Position numbers and translations under genes: made by a program. Shown here piece after piece: positions 54,005 to 63,326 of a stretch of 64,000 nt of DNA; the stretch's first letter is position 1; each line of letters opens with the position of its first letter. Where the stretch lies: assembly GCF_014199215.1 (NCBI RefSeq), contig NZ_JACIJC010000001.1, positions 124,001-188,000 of the forward strand. Direction: 5' to 3'. The notes under the pieces were generated by a model. That model was not told where the DNA came from, did no database searches, and worked only from the letters and a program-made list of their open reading frames with translations. Source of the DNA: Sphingobium boeckii (lineage in GTDB: Bacteria > Pseudomonadota > Alphaproteobacteria > Sphingomonadales > Sphingomonadaceae).

Positions 54005-54592
54005 GTGACGGACGAGGAGATACTGGCGGAATTCCGGGCGGCGGATGCGCTTCTGGAGGGCCATTTCATCCTGTCTTCGGGCTTGCGAAGCCCGCGCTAT
54101 CTGCAATGCGCGCGGGTGCTGATGGATCCGATGCGTGGTGCAAGGCTTGCGTCGGCGCTGGCTGCGCGCATTCCGCGCGATATTCGTTCCGCGATTAATA
54201 TCGTGGTTTCGCCTGCAATGGGCGGCGTGATCATCGGGCATGAGATGGGGCGGGCGCTGGGCGTGGAGGCGGTCTTTCTGGAGCGTCCCGAGGGCGTTTT
54301 CGAATTGCGCCGGGGCTTTGCGCTCAAGCCGGGTCAGAAAGTGCTGATGATGGAGGATGTGGTCACCACCGGGCTTTCGTCACGCGAAGCGATGAAATCG
54401 ATCGCGGCCGCAGGGGGCGAGGTTATTGCCGCCGGCGCGCTGGTGGATCGTTCGAATGGGGCGGCGACGTTCGATGTGCCGTTCTTCCCGCTCATCGAGC
54501 TGGCGGTGCCCACCTATGATCCCGATTCGCTCCCGCCCGAGCTTGCCGCGATTCCCGCGGTGAAGCCGGGGAGCCGCAAGGGCGCGGCATGA
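54005..54592 (+). CDS. pyrE: Orotate phosphoribosyltransferase
   Basis: This pyrimidine biosynthesis enzyme converts orotate and PRPP to OMP. It has about 195 residues and the PRPP motif [31 protein letters not shown] and [18 protein letters not shown] complete the fold. It starts with GTG; the GTG at 54005 is better spaced from GGAGG than the one at 54002. Its stop overlaps pdxJ (ATGA). Confidence 0.95.
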   Translation: MTDEEILAEFRAADALLEGHFILSSGLRSPRYLQCARVLMDPMRGARLASALAARIPRDIRSAINIVVSPAMGGVIIGHEMGRALGVEAVFLERPEGVFELRRGFALKPGQKVLMMEDVVTTGLSSREAMKSIAAAGGEVIAAGALVDRSNGAATFDVPFFPLIELAVPTYDPDSLPPELAAIPAVKPGSRKGAA

Positions 54593-55335
54593 CGCGGCAC
54601 CGTGCGGATGAGCGCCGGCTCCGCCTCGGGGTCAATATCGATCACGTCGCCACCGTGCGCAACGCGCGGGGCGCGGGCTATCCCGATCCCGTGCGGGCAG
54701 CGCTCGTGGCTGCCAAAGCCGGGGCCGACGGCATCACCGCCCATCTGCGCGAAGACCGGCGACATATCACCGATGATGATATCGCCCGGCTTGCGGCGGC
54801 CCTGACCATTCCGTTGAACTTCGAAATGGCGGCGACCGACGAGATGCTGGGCATTGCGCTCCGCCATCGGCCGCACGCCGCGTGCATCGTGCCGGAGAAA
54901 CGTGAAGAGCGGACCACCGAGGGCGGTCTCGATGCGGCGGGGCATTACGATCATCTCGCGCCGCTCGTGCGCCGATTGGCGGCCGCGGATATCCGTGTTT
55001 CCCTGTTCATCGAGCCCGATGCGCGCCAGATCGAGGCCGCGCTCCGGCTGGGCGCGCCTGTCGTCGAACTGCACACCGGCCTTTATGCCGAACTCGAAGG
55101 GGAGGCGCAGGTGGCCGAACTGCGCCGACTGTCCGATACCGCCGCGCTGGCCGCGAAGAATGGAATCGAGGTGCACGCCGGGCACGGCCTTACCTATGAT
55201 AATGTCACCCCGATCGCCGCCATCCCCCAGGTGGCGGAGTTGAATATCGGGCATTTCCTCATTGGCGAGGCGATCTTCACGGGCCTCGAGGCCAGCGTGA
55301 GCCGGATGCGCGAGTTGATGGACCTGGCCCGATGA
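54589..55335 (+). CDS. pdxJ: Pyridoxine 5'-phosphate synthase
   Basis: This is the last ring-forming step of the DXP-dependent vitamin B6 pathway, 248 residues, a TIM barrel. The start [18 protein letters not shown], the [12 protein letters not shown] loop and the C-terminal [16 protein letters not shown] are diagnostic. ATGA overlaps join it to pyrE and acpS. Confidence 0.97.
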   Translation: MTRHRADERRLRLGVNIDHVATVRNARGAGYPDPVRAALVAAKAGADGITAHLREDRRHITDDDIARLAAALTIPLNFEMAATDEMLGIALRHRPHAACIVPEKREERTTEGGLDAAGHYDHLAPLVRRLAAADIRVSLFIEPDARQIEAALRLGAPVVELHTGLYAELEGEAQVAELRRLSDTAALAAKNGIEVHAGHGLTYDNVTPIAAIPQVAELNIGHFLIGEAIFTGLEASVSRMRELMDLAR

Positions 55336-55748
55336 TCGTCGGCCTGGGCTCCGATCTCTGCAATATCGAGCGGATCCAGGCCTCGCTTGAGCGGTTTGGC
55401 GATCGTTTCGAACAGCGCGTCTTTACCGAGACCGAGCGGAAAAAGGCGGCACGCCGGCCTTTCACCAAAGCGGGGACGCTCGCCAAGCGATTCGCGGCGA
55501 AGGAGGCCTTTTCCAAGGCGGTGGGGACGGGTTTCAAGGCGGGCGTGTTTATGAAGGACATCGGCGTGGTCAATGCGCCCAGCGGCGCGCCGACGCTGGC
55601 GCTGGCGGGCGGCGCGAAAGCGAGGCTTGACGCAATGACCCCGGCGGGCCACGCCATGCGTGTGCATCTGACGCTGACCGACGATCATCCATGGGCCCAG
55701 GCGTTCGTCATCCTGGAAGCTATACCCCTTGAGGAGCCCCGCATTTGA
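55332..55748 (+). CDS. acpS: Holo-[acyl-carrier-protein] synthase
   Basis: This enzyme transfers phosphopantetheine from CoA to ACP. It has 138 residues with the magnesium motif [12 protein letters not shown] and the second motif [14 protein letters not shown]. It belongs to the pdxJ-acpS-lepB coupled string that is common in proteobacteria. Its stop overlaps the TTG start of lepB. Confidence 0.96.
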   Translation: MIVGLGSDLCNIERIQASLERFGDRFEQRVFTETERKKAARRPFTKAGTLAKRFAAKEAFSKAVGTGFKAGVFMKDIGVVNAPSGAPTLALAGGAKARLDAMTPAGHAMRVHLTLTDDHPWAQAFVILEAIPLEEPRI

Positions 55749-56629
55749 GCGATTCCCTGAACGAGGCCACGCCAGCCGACGCGGAGCCGGTGACGGTCGA
55801 TTCGAAAAAGGCGGGGCAGACCGACTGGTGGGGCGAGGTCCGCGGCATATTCTGGCTGATTCTGGCTGTGCTCGGATTTCACAGCTTCATCGCCAAGCCT
55901 TTTTACATCCCCAGCGAATCGATGATGCCCGGCCTTTTGACGGGGGATCGGCTGGTCGTTTCCAAATATCCCTATGGCTGGTCATGGGTCTCCCCCAGCT
56001 TTCATATCCTGCCCTTCATCCAGGGGCGCGCGCTGGGCCATCTGCCCGAACGCGGCGATGTCGTCATCGCGGTGCCGCCGGGCGAACGCGAGGATTATAT
56101 CAAGCGCGCAATCGGCCTTCCGGGCGATCGGCTGGAAGTGCGTGGCGGAATCGTGATCCTCAACAATGTGCCGGTAAAGCGCAGCGCGGGTTTTGCCGTG
56201 CGGATCCCGGTAGACGTCAATTCGCCTTGCAATGATTATCCCGGCGCGCTCCGCAGCGGGCCGGACGGCAAGGACTATTGCGAATTGCCGGCTTACCGCG
56301 AAACCCTGCCCAATGGCCGCAGCTACACCGTGCTCGACACTGGCTGGTCCAGCGGAGACGATTATGCCGCGATCACGGTGCCGGAAAACACCGTATTCCT
56401 GATGGGCGACAATCGCGATCATTCGGCGGACAGCCGCTATTCCCTGGAAAGCCAGGGGCTGGGCGGCCCGGTGCCGTGGGAGAATATCGGTGGGCGCGCC
56501 GAATTCATCACCTTCTCGCTGGATGGCACGGCCAATTGGTGGAATCCGATTAGCTGGTTCACCGCGATGCGCAGCGGACGCGCCTGGACCAGCCTTCACC
56601 CCGATCGTACAACCGCCGGAGATCAATGA
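55745..56629 (+). CDS. lepB: Signal peptidase I
   Basis: This membrane protease removes Sec signal peptides. It has 294 residues and one N-terminal helix ([19 protein letters not shown]). The catalytic serine is in [13 protein letters not shown], the lysine in [17 protein letters not shown] and box E is [12 protein letters not shown]. The start is a TTG at 55745 within the acpS stop (TTGA). The usual neighbours rnc and era do not follow; an AI-2E transporter gene does, with overlap. Confidence 0.96.
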   Translation: MSDSLNEATPADAEPVTVDSKKAGQTDWWGEVRGIFWLILAVLGFHSFIAKPFYIPSESMMPGLLTGDRLVVSKYPYGWSWVSPSFHILPFIQGRALGHLPERGDVVIAVPPGEREDYIKRAIGLPGDRLEVRGGIVILNNVPVKRSAGFAVRIPVDVNSPCNDYPGALRSGPDGKDYCELPAYRETLPNGRSYTVLDTGWSSGDDYAAITVPENTVFLMGDNRDHSADSRYSLESQGLGGPVPWENIGGRAEFITFSLDGTANWWNPISWFTAMRSGRAWTSLHPDRTTAGDQ

Positions 56630-57711
56630 TCATGGCCGTCCGCGCGCCGAAGCATGTTCAGGAGCCTGGCCCCAGCGAGGTGCGCGATCCGGAGATGCGG
56701 CTGGAAATCAAGCGCGCGTTCGTCTGGCTGAGCATGGCGAGTGCGCTGGCGCTGGTGGTATTGCTGATCCAGCCGCTGTTGCTGATTCTGGGCGGCGTGA
56801 TCTTTGCGGTGATGCTGGATGGCGGCGCAAGGCTTTTGGGACGCGCACTCCCGATCGGGCGCGGATGGCGTTTGCTGATCGTGGTGATCGGCACGATCGC
56901 CTTCATCGTCGGCACATTCTACATGACGGGTGTCGAAATCGCCCAGCAGGCCAGCGAATTGCGCGCCACGATGGAAGCGCAGGGCAATCGGCTGCTCGAA
57001 TATCTGACCGACAGCGGACTCATGCCCGGCCGGGAAGACATGACCAGCATGGCGCGTGAGGCGGTGGGCAGCATCGGGCGGCTGACATCCTTCCTCGGCA
57101 CCGCCTTTGGCGCAATCACCAGCCTGTTCATGATCATGGTGATCGGCCTGTTCCTGGCGATGGAACCGCGAATCTACGAACGCGGGCTGCAATGGATGAT
57201 GCCGCAGGACAAGCGTGGCGATTTCAAGATCACGTTCGATCGGATGGGTTTCACGATGCGTCGCCTGATGGCCGGGCGCTTGCTGGGCATGTTATTCGAA
57301 GGCGTGCTGACCTGGGTGGCGCTCAGCCTGTGCGGCGTCCCAATGGCACTGATCCTGGGGATCATCACCGGCTTGCTGGCCTTCATTCCCAATATCGGCG
57401 CGTTCATCAGCGGAGCGTTGATGGTCGCCGTCGGCTTCAGCGCAGGGGTGGATACCGGCTTGCTGGCCATCTTGGTCTATCTCGTGGTGCAGACGTTCGA
57501 CGGCTATGTGCTGATCCCGATCGTCGCGAAGAAGACGGTGGATATGCCGCCTGCGCTTACCCTGGGCACGCAGATCCTGCTCGGCACATTGTTCGGTATC
57601 TACGGGCTGGCGCTCGCCGATCCGATCGTGGCGATGATCAAGGTCGCGCTGGAGCGGCGGGCGGAACAGAATATGCCGGCCAAGAGCGGCGCGAGAAACG
57701 CGCCCGGTTAG
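56626..57711 (+). CDS. AI-2E family transporter
   Basis: This 361-residue membrane protein of the AI-2E/TqsA/PerM family has about eight helices and a central periplasmic region, plus the family-typical GVPMALILGIITGLLAFIPN and GYVLIPIVAKKTVDMPPALT near the C-terminus. Members include sodium/proton antiporters and a putative autoinducer exporter, so the substrate is open. ATG 56626 or 56632 can be the start, both overlapping or abutting the lepB end, so it is co-translated with lepB. Confidence 0.9.
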   Translation: MIMAVRAPKHVQEPGPSEVRDPEMRLEIKRAFVWLSMASALALVVLLIQPLLLILGGVIFAVMLDGGARLLGRALPIGRGWRLLIVVIGTIAFIVGTFYMTGVEIAQQASELRATMEAQGNRLLEYLTDSGLMPGREDMTSMAREAVGSIGRLTSFLGTAFGAITSLFMIMVIGLFLAMEPRIYERGLQWMMPQDKRGDFKITFDRMGFTMRRLMAGRLLGMLFEGVLTWVALSLCGVPMALILGIITGLLAFIPNIGAFISGALMVAVGFSAGVDTGLLAILVYLVVQTFDGYVLIPIVAKKTVDMPPALTLGTQILLGTLFGIYGLALADPIVAMIKVALERRAEQNMPAKSGARNAPG

Positions 57712-57719
57712 ATCCGAGG

Positions 57720-57840
57720 GATCAGCCAGATCCGTTCAGGCTGAGGCTATCGAAGTCCTTCCTTCTTCCACATCGGGAAGCAGAAAACCCTTTCGGCAAA
57801 CCCTGGGTAAACCGGAATGCTTCAAGCGAGGCGCTCGGCC
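57720..57840. repeat. Degenerate family B-like remnant
   Basis: CCGTTCAGGCTGAGGCTATC followed by GAAGTCCTTCC resembles one arm of the CGTTC-GAGCCTGTCGAAG repeats, but the second arm is not recognisable. It lies in the gap between the converging AI-2E and FKBP genes. Confidence 0.3.
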
Positions 57841-57852
57841 TCTGCGCGGCGC

Positions 57853-58479
57853 TTACTGCCCCGGCATCCCTTGCGGCATTTCGCCAGGAGGCATGGCACC
57901 CGGGGGCATCCCGCCGCCCTGCTGCTGGCGCATCATCTGCTCTTGCATCTGCATCGCCTGTAATTCCGCCTTGGACCGGAAATCAATGAGATCGAGGTCG
58001 AACACAAGCACTGAATTGGCCGGAATGCCCGTGGCGGCGTCGCCCTTGGCTTCGGCACCATAGCCGAGCGCGGGCGGGATCCAGATCTGATATTTCGCGC
58101 CGGGCGACATCAGCTTGAGCGCTTCCGAAAAGCCAGGGACCACGCCGCTGACTTCCATCGGAACCTGCTGATTCTGATCGAATACGCGGCCGTCGGTCAA
58201 CGTGCCCTTATAGTTCACCAGAACCACATCGGCATCGGTTGGCTTGCCGCCCTTGCCGGGCGCGATCACCTTATATTGCAGACCCGAAGGCGTGGTGATC
58301 ACGCCTGTCGCGCTGCCATTTTTCGCGAGAAACCCGTCCGCCGAATTGGCGATCGGCCCGGTCGATGTGCCGGCCCATGCCAGGCCCGCCGCCACGGTGA
58401 CGGCAAGCGCGCCGCCGATCCATAGTTTCGCAAGGCTGCCCTTTTTGATGGGGCGCAGCGGAACGGCGGTTACCGACAT
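57853..58479 (-). CDS. FKBP-type peptidyl-prolyl isomerase, membrane-anchored
   Basis: This peptidyl-prolyl cis-trans isomerase has 208 residues. An N-terminal helix (KLWIGGALAVTVAAGLAWAG) anchors or exports it. The FKBP domain (about residues 60-165) holds VLVNYKGTLTDGRVFDQ, MSPGAKYQIWIPPALGYG and VLVFDLDLID. The C-terminal 40 residues are Met/Gln/Pro/Gly-rich (MQMQEQMMRQQQGGG, MPPGAMPPGEMPQGMPG) and probably disordered. It is likely a periplasmic folding helper. It lies 45 bp after rpsU. Confidence 0.92.
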   Translation of the reverse strand: MSVTAVPLRPIKKGSLAKLWIGGALAVTVAAGLAWAGTSTGPIANSADGFLAKNGSATGVITTPSGLQYKVIAPGKGGKPTDADVVLVNYKGTLTDGRVFDQNQQVPMEVSGVVPGFSEALKLMSPGAKYQIWIPPALGYGAEAKGDAATGIPANSVLVFDLDLIDFRSKAELQAMQMQEQMMRQQQGGGMPPGAMPPGEMPQGMPGQ

Positions 58480-58524
58480 GAGGTCAGCCTTTCGAACGGA
58501 AACAGGGGAAACGCGCGAATCGTC

Positions 58525-58731
58525 TTACTTGACGCCGTCGCGCTCCATGCGCTTGCGCTCCATCTTGCGGGCGCGGCGAATCGCGGCAGCACGCTCGCGC
58601 GCACGCTTTTCCGAGGGTTTCTCGTAATGACGGCGCAGCTTCATCTCGCGATAAACGCCTTCGCGCTGCAGCTTCTTCTTGAGCGCGCGCAGCGCCTGAT
58701 CGACGTTATTGTCGCGAACGAGGATTTGCAT
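58525..58731 (-). CDS. rpsU: 30S ribosomal protein S21
   Basis: This small-subunit protein S21 has 68 residues and is involved in start-site recognition. [20 protein letters not shown] is the typical start, and the C-terminal half is strongly basic ([13 protein letters not shown]). The start is ATG 58731; the longer open frame upstream is not protein-like. An FKBP gene follows on the same strand. Confidence 0.96.
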   Translation of the reverse strand: MQILVRDNNVDQALRALKKKLQREGVYREMKLRRHYEKPSEKRARERAAAIRRARKMERKRMERDGVK

Positions 58732-58989
58732 AAGGCCGTGTAACTCCAGACAAAAATGGGTTCGCGGCAACTTGCCTTCCGCCAGAAACCCGAACCAATA
58801 AATAGGGATCGCCGAAGCCATAGCCCCGTCGGTTGAAGCGCGCCTAACAGCGAAACTACGGGAATTCAAGCCGATTCGGGTTGCAGCGGGGCGCAGGCGC
58901 GGCCAAAGATCACGGGGTGTGACAAAGAGCACACTCGGCACTCAACGAACGCGATAGGCCGATTCAGGATGGAATTGGAGATATTGCGT
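58732..58989. promoter_or_regulatory. Divergent rpsU / M14-like intergenic region
   Basis: About 260 bp that must carry the promoters of rpsU and of the M14-like gene. The GGAG at 58977-58980 serves the M14-like start at 58990. I see no palindrome or box I can name. Confidence 0.4.
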
Positions 58990-59997
58990 ATGGTGGTGCG
59001 AGGAATCGCGTGGAAATGGCTATGTGCGGTGCCGTTGATCGGCAGCGTCGCCTCCCCCGGGATGGCGCAGGATTCGATCGCGCCCGTGCCGGTGGCGGTT
59101 GCACCGCCCCTGGCCCCTCCCATTGCCATCATTCCCGCTGCGCCTGCCGAGTCGCCGGCAGCCGATACCCTGTCGTCCTTCTTTCGTCCGATCAATCCGC
59201 TGCTGGTTATGGATGCCGATTTCCTGCGGCATCGCGATCCGGCGCTGTGGGCGGGGCTTGCGGTGGCCGAGACGCGATTCGTGGAAAATGGCTTTGCCTG
59301 GCATTTCTTCCGCATCACCAACAGCGTCAAGCCGGATGGCCCTTTCTGGGCGGTGCCCCATGATGACGAGAATGCCGCCTTTTCGGTCGCGCTCGATGGC
59401 GTGCGCACGCATGGGGGCGTTGCGATGATCGTGAGCACCACTGCGGACGAGGAAAGCGCTGCGGCGCGCTATAATCTGGCGCTGGATGGCAGCGGCCGAA
59501 TCGATCCGAACCGCAATTTCACGGGTGCTTCGCCCCGCTTCATCCATAATTTCCTGTCTGCGCCGGATATCGAAAAGCGGCTTGTGCTTTCGGTGCACAC
59601 CAATTCGCCGGGTTATAGCTCCGGCGAGAATAATTGCGGACCATCAAGCGACGGGGGGAAGGGCAATATCTCTATCCGGGTGTGTGATCCGGTGATGCAG
59701 CCCTATCCATCGTTCGCGCGGGCCTTTCCGTTCAATGACGATGATACGCTGACGATCGTGCCCATTCGTCCGTTTGCGGGCCTCTCCGCCTGTGGCAAGA
59801 TCCTGCGAGCGGCGGACTATAATGTGGTGGCTGAAAATATCTGGGCGACGGATGGCTCGCTGTCCAACTATCTGATGCTGCGCAATCCGGCGGTCCGTTA
59901 TGTCACGCTGGAAGCGCCGCATGAGACACCGGGCAATGGCGAGACTCGCGCGCGTTTGAAGGCGATGGCTGAAGGCGTGATCGCGCGCTGTCCCTAG
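58990..59997 (+). CDS. Exported protein with M14 carboxypeptidase-like signature residues
   Basis: This 335-residue secreted protein has a signal peptide (to about PGMAQ) and a Pro/Ala-rich linker. The body carries, in order, HxxE (PHDDEN, residues 124-127), Asn-Arg-Asn (DPNRNF, 174-176), a histidine in LSVHTN (203) and glutamates in VTLEAPHE (308, 312). This is the order and kind of the zinc, substrate-carboxylate and catalytic residues of M14 metallocarboxypeptidases. Overall similarity is low, so the call is inferred from motifs. GGAG at 58977-58980 favours ATG 58990 over 58969. It is monocistronic. Confidence 0.6.
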   Translation: MVVRGIAWKWLCAVPLIGSVASPGMAQDSIAPVPVAVAPPLAPPIAIIPAAPAESPAADTLSSFFRPINPLLVMDADFLRHRDPALWAGLAVAETRFVENGFAWHFFRITNSVKPDGPFWAVPHDDENAAFSVALDGVRTHGGVAMIVSTTADEESAAARYNLALDGSGRIDPNRNFTGASPRFIHNFLSAPDIEKRLVLSVHTNSPGYSSGENNCGPSSDGGKGNISIRVCDPVMQPYPSFARAFPFNDDDTLTIVPIRPFAGLSACGKILRAADYNVVAENIWATDGSLSNYLMLRNPAVRYVTLEAPHETPGNGETRARLKAMAEGVIARCP

Positions 59998-60071
59998 CGT
60001 ATTTGCATCGGCCCGCCGGCCTATGCGATACTGGCCCGCATCATCGGAACCATACCGAAGGGAGAGCCGCC

Positions 60072-60833
60072 ATGGCGACTGCGATCAGGCGCAATTCACA
60101 GGTGGGCGAGGCCGAATGGGCCGCGCGCCAGGAACTGGCAGCCTGTTACCGCGTCTTCGATATGCTCGGCTGGTCCGAGATGATCTACAATCATATCACC
60201 GTGAAGGTGCCGGGCGAGGAGGATGCGTTCCTGATCAATCCGTTCGGCCTGCACTTCAGTGAAGTGACGGCCTCCAATCTGGTGAAGATCGATATCGACG
60301 GCAACAAACTGGACGACAATCCCTATCCCGTGAACATGGCCGGCTTCGTCCAGCACAGCGTCTTCCACCGCCATCTGCCCGATGCGCATTGCATCATGCA
60401 CACGCATACGACGGCGGGGATGGCGGTCAGTTCGGTCGAGGGCGGGCTGCGTCCCGCCAATTTCTATGCGTGCAACTTTGCCGGCCAGATCGCCTATCAT
60501 GATTTCGAGGGCGTCACCGTGCGCAGTGAAGAGGGCGAGCGACTGATCCAGAGCCTGGGCGACAAGCGCGTGATGCTGCTCAAGAATCACGGCATATTGG
60601 TGATGGGCAAGACGCTGCCCGAGGCCTTTATCAAGCATTGGGCCTTGCAGCGCGCCTGCGAAATTCAGATCGCCACCGCATCCATGGGGAACATGCTGGA
60701 AGTCTCTCCTGCGGTGGTCGCCGTGCACCAGCGCGACCTTTATATGGCGCAGGCGTCAGCCAAGCCGGGCCAAGCCGATTTCGACGCGATGGTGCGCAAG
60801 GTGGACAGGATCGATCCGAATTGGCGGGATTAG
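60072..60833 (+). CDS. Class II aldolase/adducin family protein
   Basis: This zinc-dependent aldolase-fold protein has 253 residues. The metal-binding histidines are in HTHTTAGMAVSS, LKNHGILVMGKTL carries another, and a conserved YNHITVKVPGEED loop is present. The class includes fuculose-phosphate aldolase and many decarboxylases or epimerases. This long form without a sugar-phosphate context is usually of unknown substrate. GGGAGAGCC precedes ATG 60072. It stands alone. Confidence 0.88.
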   Translation: MATAIRRNSQVGEAEWAARQELAACYRVFDMLGWSEMIYNHITVKVPGEEDAFLINPFGLHFSEVTASNLVKIDIDGNKLDDNPYPVNMAGFVQHSVFHRHLPDAHCIMHTHTTAGMAVSSVEGGLRPANFYACNFAGQIAYHDFEGVTVRSEEGERLIQSLGDKRVMLLKNHGILVMGKTLPEAFIKHWALQRACEIQIATASMGNMLEVSPAVVAVHQRDLYMAQASAKPGQADFDAMVRKVDRIDPNWRD

Positions 60834-60846
60834 ATCGGACCTCCGA

Positions 60847-61653
60847 TCAGCCGAAGCGATAGCCCGAGACCGTCCAGCCCATCACATGGGCCGTGAAATC
60901 GCAGGAAGCCGGATCATCGCCGCCCGCGCCGAGCGCGACCATCAGAGGAATCAGATGCTCCTCGCGCGGATGGGCGAAGCGCGCAAAGGGCATCTCGCTC
61001 CACCGGGCGACGCGATCGGCGCGCGCGGCCGGATCGGGATCGGTCACGGCGGCGGTCAGCGCGTCATCCCAGGCATCAGCACGCGCCGTGACATGCGCGC
61101 CGCGTTCACGCAGATTGTGGAAGCTCATGCCCGATCCCACGATCAGCACGCCTTCGTCACGCAACGGCGCCAGGGCGCGGCCAGCGGCGATGTGCGCTGT
61201 CGGATCGAGATCGGCGCGCATGGAGAGCTGGGCGAGCGGAATGTCCGCGTCGGGCACGCTCACCATCATCGGAATGAACACGCCATGGTCCCAGCCGCGG
61301 GCCAGTTCCGCGCCGGTGGGAAAGCCCGCAGCGCTCAGCAGCGTCGCGGCGCGATGCGCCAGTGCAGGCGCGCCCGGCGCATCCCAGCGGAGCTGATAGG
61401 TATGGGGCGGAAAATTATGATAGTCGAACAGCAGATCCGGCCGGTTACCCATATGCACGGTGAATTGCGCTTCCTCCCAATGACCGGAAACCAGCAGGAT
61501 CGCCTTGGGGCGTTCGGGAAGGTCTGCGATCAGCGCCTCCAGATATGATTCCATCGGTCGCCACATGGGATCGGGCCGAGCGCCGGGATTCATGAAGAAG
61601 CAGGGTCCGCCGCCATGCGGAATGAACAGGCTGGGAAGTTTCATCCTTGCCAT
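60847..61653 (-). CDS. Extradiol dioxygenase, DODA/YgiD type
   Basis: This class III ring-cleavage dioxygenase family protein has 268 residues. The iron/zinc ligands are in FIPHGGGPCF, HNFPPHTYQ and WDHGVFIPM, and MSFHNLRERG plus HPREEHLIPL complete the active site. Bacterial YgiD-like members cleave 4,5-DOPA and related catechols, but the natural substrate is generally unknown. An ATG at 61644 may be the true start. It converges with the class II aldolase gene. A functional link is possible but not shown. Confidence 0.9.
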   Translation of the reverse strand: MARMKLPSLFIPHGGGPCFFMNPGARPDPMWRPMESYLEALIADLPERPKAILLVSGHWEEAQFTVHMGNRPDLLFDYHNFPPHTYQLRWDAPGAPALAHRAATLLSAAGFPTGAELARGWDHGVFIPMMVSVPDADIPLAQLSMRADLDPTAHIAAGRALAPLRDEGVLIVGSGMSFHNLRERGAHVTARADAWDDALTAAVTDPDPAARADRVARWSEMPFARFAHPREEHLIPLMVALGAGGDDPASCDFTAHVMGWTVSGYRFG

Positions 61654-61724
61654 ATCGGCCCCGGGCGCGCCCGCATCAATCGCCGCTATTGGAAAAGCAT
61701 CGTTTCCGGTCCTAGAAGAACCGC

Positions 61725-62279
61725 ATGACCAAGCTCACCGTAAACAACCAGCCCGTTCAATATCGCATGGATCCGGCGACGCCCCTGCTCTGGGCGCTGC
61801 GGGACGCCTCCAATCTGACCGGCACGAAATATGGCTGCGGGCGCGGCGATTGCGGGGCGTGTACGGTGGAGATCGATGGTGAGGCGGTGCGCAGTTGCCG
61901 GATGACGCTGGCGGAGGCGGAGGGCCGGTTCGTCACCACGATCGAGGCGCTGTCGCGCGATCGTAGTCATCCTGTGCAGCAGGCGTGGGTGGCCGAAGGG
62001 GTGCCGCAATGCGGCTTCTGTCAATCGGGAATGATCATGGCGGCGGCGGTGTTGCTCAAGAAGAATCCCAATCCGGCGGATGCTGATATCGACGCGGCCA
62101 TCACCAATATCTGCCGTTGTGGCACCTATCCCCGGATCCGCGCCGCGATCCGCCATGCCGCGCGCGTCAATGCAGGAGCCGAGCCGATCGCCGCCGCGCC
62201 GCCGCCGGGGATCGATCCGGCGGATGCGGCGCGCGCCGTGCCCGCGCTCACCCCGCCACCCGCCAAGCCGGGCTCATAG
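61725..62279 (+). CDS. 2Fe-2S subunit of xanthine-dehydrogenase-family enzyme (IorA-like), orphan
   Basis: This electron-transfer subunit of a molybdenum hydroxylase has 184 residues. The plant-type cluster motif is GCGRGDCGACTV, and the second cluster is in CGFCQSGMIMAA with CRCGTYPRIR. A Pro/Ala-rich tail of about 35 residues (AAAPPPGIDPADAARA) is added. The large molybdopterin subunit that usually follows (isoquinoline or aldehyde oxidoreductase beta) is absent; an RcnB-like gene comes next. The N-terminal half is intact, so it can still be functional with a distant partner. Confidence 0.9.
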   Translation: MTKLTVNNQPVQYRMDPATPLLWALRDASNLTGTKYGCGRGDCGACTVEIDGEAVRSCRMTLAEAEGRFVTTIEALSRDRSHPVQQAWVAEGVPQCGFCQSGMIMAAAVLLKKNPNPADADIDAAITNICRCGTYPRIRAAIRHAARVNAGAEPIAAAPPPGIDPADAARAVPALTPPPAKPGS

Positions 62280-62391
62280 GTTACCGAATCCTTTCAGCCA
62301 GCTTTCACCCCGGTTCAGCAATGCGTCAGCCGCTCGGGCCGATACCGCATGGGTTGGCGGCCGACGGCGTCGCCCCTGGAGTATCTGGGAC

Positions 62392-63309
62392 ATGAGAAAG
62401 TTTTTGATCCTGACGCTGATGGCGGCCACGGCGGCCACGCCTGCGCTCGCACAGCGGGACCGTGGTGAACGCGGCGAGCGTGCACCCCGCGCCGAATCGC
62501 GCGGCGATGGCGGCTATCGCGGCAATCCGGGCGCGGGCGTTCGCGCACCCCGCGCCGAACGCGCGCCGCAGGTCCGCGCGGAGCCGCGTCAGCAGCCGCA
62601 AGCTCAATCCGCGCCGCAACGCGGTTTCAGACAGGACCGCCCCACCAATGGCAGCGGCGATCAGGGCTGGCGCGGCAACCGCGGTGGACAGCCGGGGCGC
62701 GCGGAGCGTGCCACGCCGTCGGTCCGTCCGCAGGCCACGCCCGACGTGCGGCGTGGCGAGCGCGGCGTTCGGGTCCAGCGCGAAACCGTCGGCACGCCAC
62801 GCGCAGGCTGGCAGGGCAATCGCCCGGACACACGCCGCGATGATCGGCAGAGCGTCCGCAACGGCGGTCGCGACGATCGCCAGACCTGGCAGGATCGTTC
62901 CAATCGTGATCGCGGCGATTATCGCCAGGGCAATCGCAACGGTGCCCGCAACGATCGCGCGGATCGCGGCAATGATCGGCGATGGCAGGGCAGCGCTCGC
63001 TGGAATCGCGATTGGCGCAATGACCGTCGCTATGACTGGCGGAGCTATCGCAACCAATATCGCAACATCTACCGCGCGCCGCGCTATTACGGGCCTTCCG
63101 GCTGGAATTATGGTTATCAACGCTTCTCGATCGGCCTGTATCTGAATTCGCTGCTGTTCAGCTCGAATTACTGGCTCGACGATCCCTGGCAATATCGCCT
63201 CCCGCCCGCCGAATATGGCACGCAATGGGTCCGTTATTATAACGATGTGCTGTTGGTCGACGTCGACTCGGGTGAAGTGGTCGATGTGATTTACGACTTC
63301 TTCTACTGA
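62392..63309 (+). CDS. RcnB family protein with Arg/Gly/Asn-rich linker
   Basis: This exported protein of 305 residues has a signal peptide ending PALAQ, then about 180 residues of Arg/Gly/Asn/Gln-rich low-complexity sequence (NGGRDDRQTWQDRSNRDRG), and finally the folded RcnB-like C-terminal domain (residues about 240-305: YRLPPAEYGTQWVRYYNDVL followed by LVDVDSGEVVDVIYDFFY). RcnB of E. coli is a periplasmic factor for nickel/cobalt tolerance; homologues in sphingomonads are mostly uncharacterised. ATG 62392 is preceded by TGGGA. It ends at its own terminator. Confidence 0.88.
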   Translation: MRKFLILTLMAATAATPALAQRDRGERGERAPRAESRGDGGYRGNPGAGVRAPRAERAPQVRAEPRQQPQAQSAPQRGFRQDRPTNGSGDQGWRGNRGGQPGRAERATPSVRPQATPDVRRGERGVRVQRETVGTPRAGWQGNRPDTRRDDRQSVRNGGRDDRQTWQDRSNRDRGDYRQGNRNGARNDRADRGNDRRWQGSARWNRDWRNDRRYDWRSYRNQYRNIYRAPRYYGPSGWNYGYQRFSIGLYLNSLLFSSNYWLDDPWQYRLPPAEYGTQWVRYYNDVLLVDVDSGEVVDVIYDFFY

Positions 63310-63326
63310 TCGCGCTCACGGGAAAA

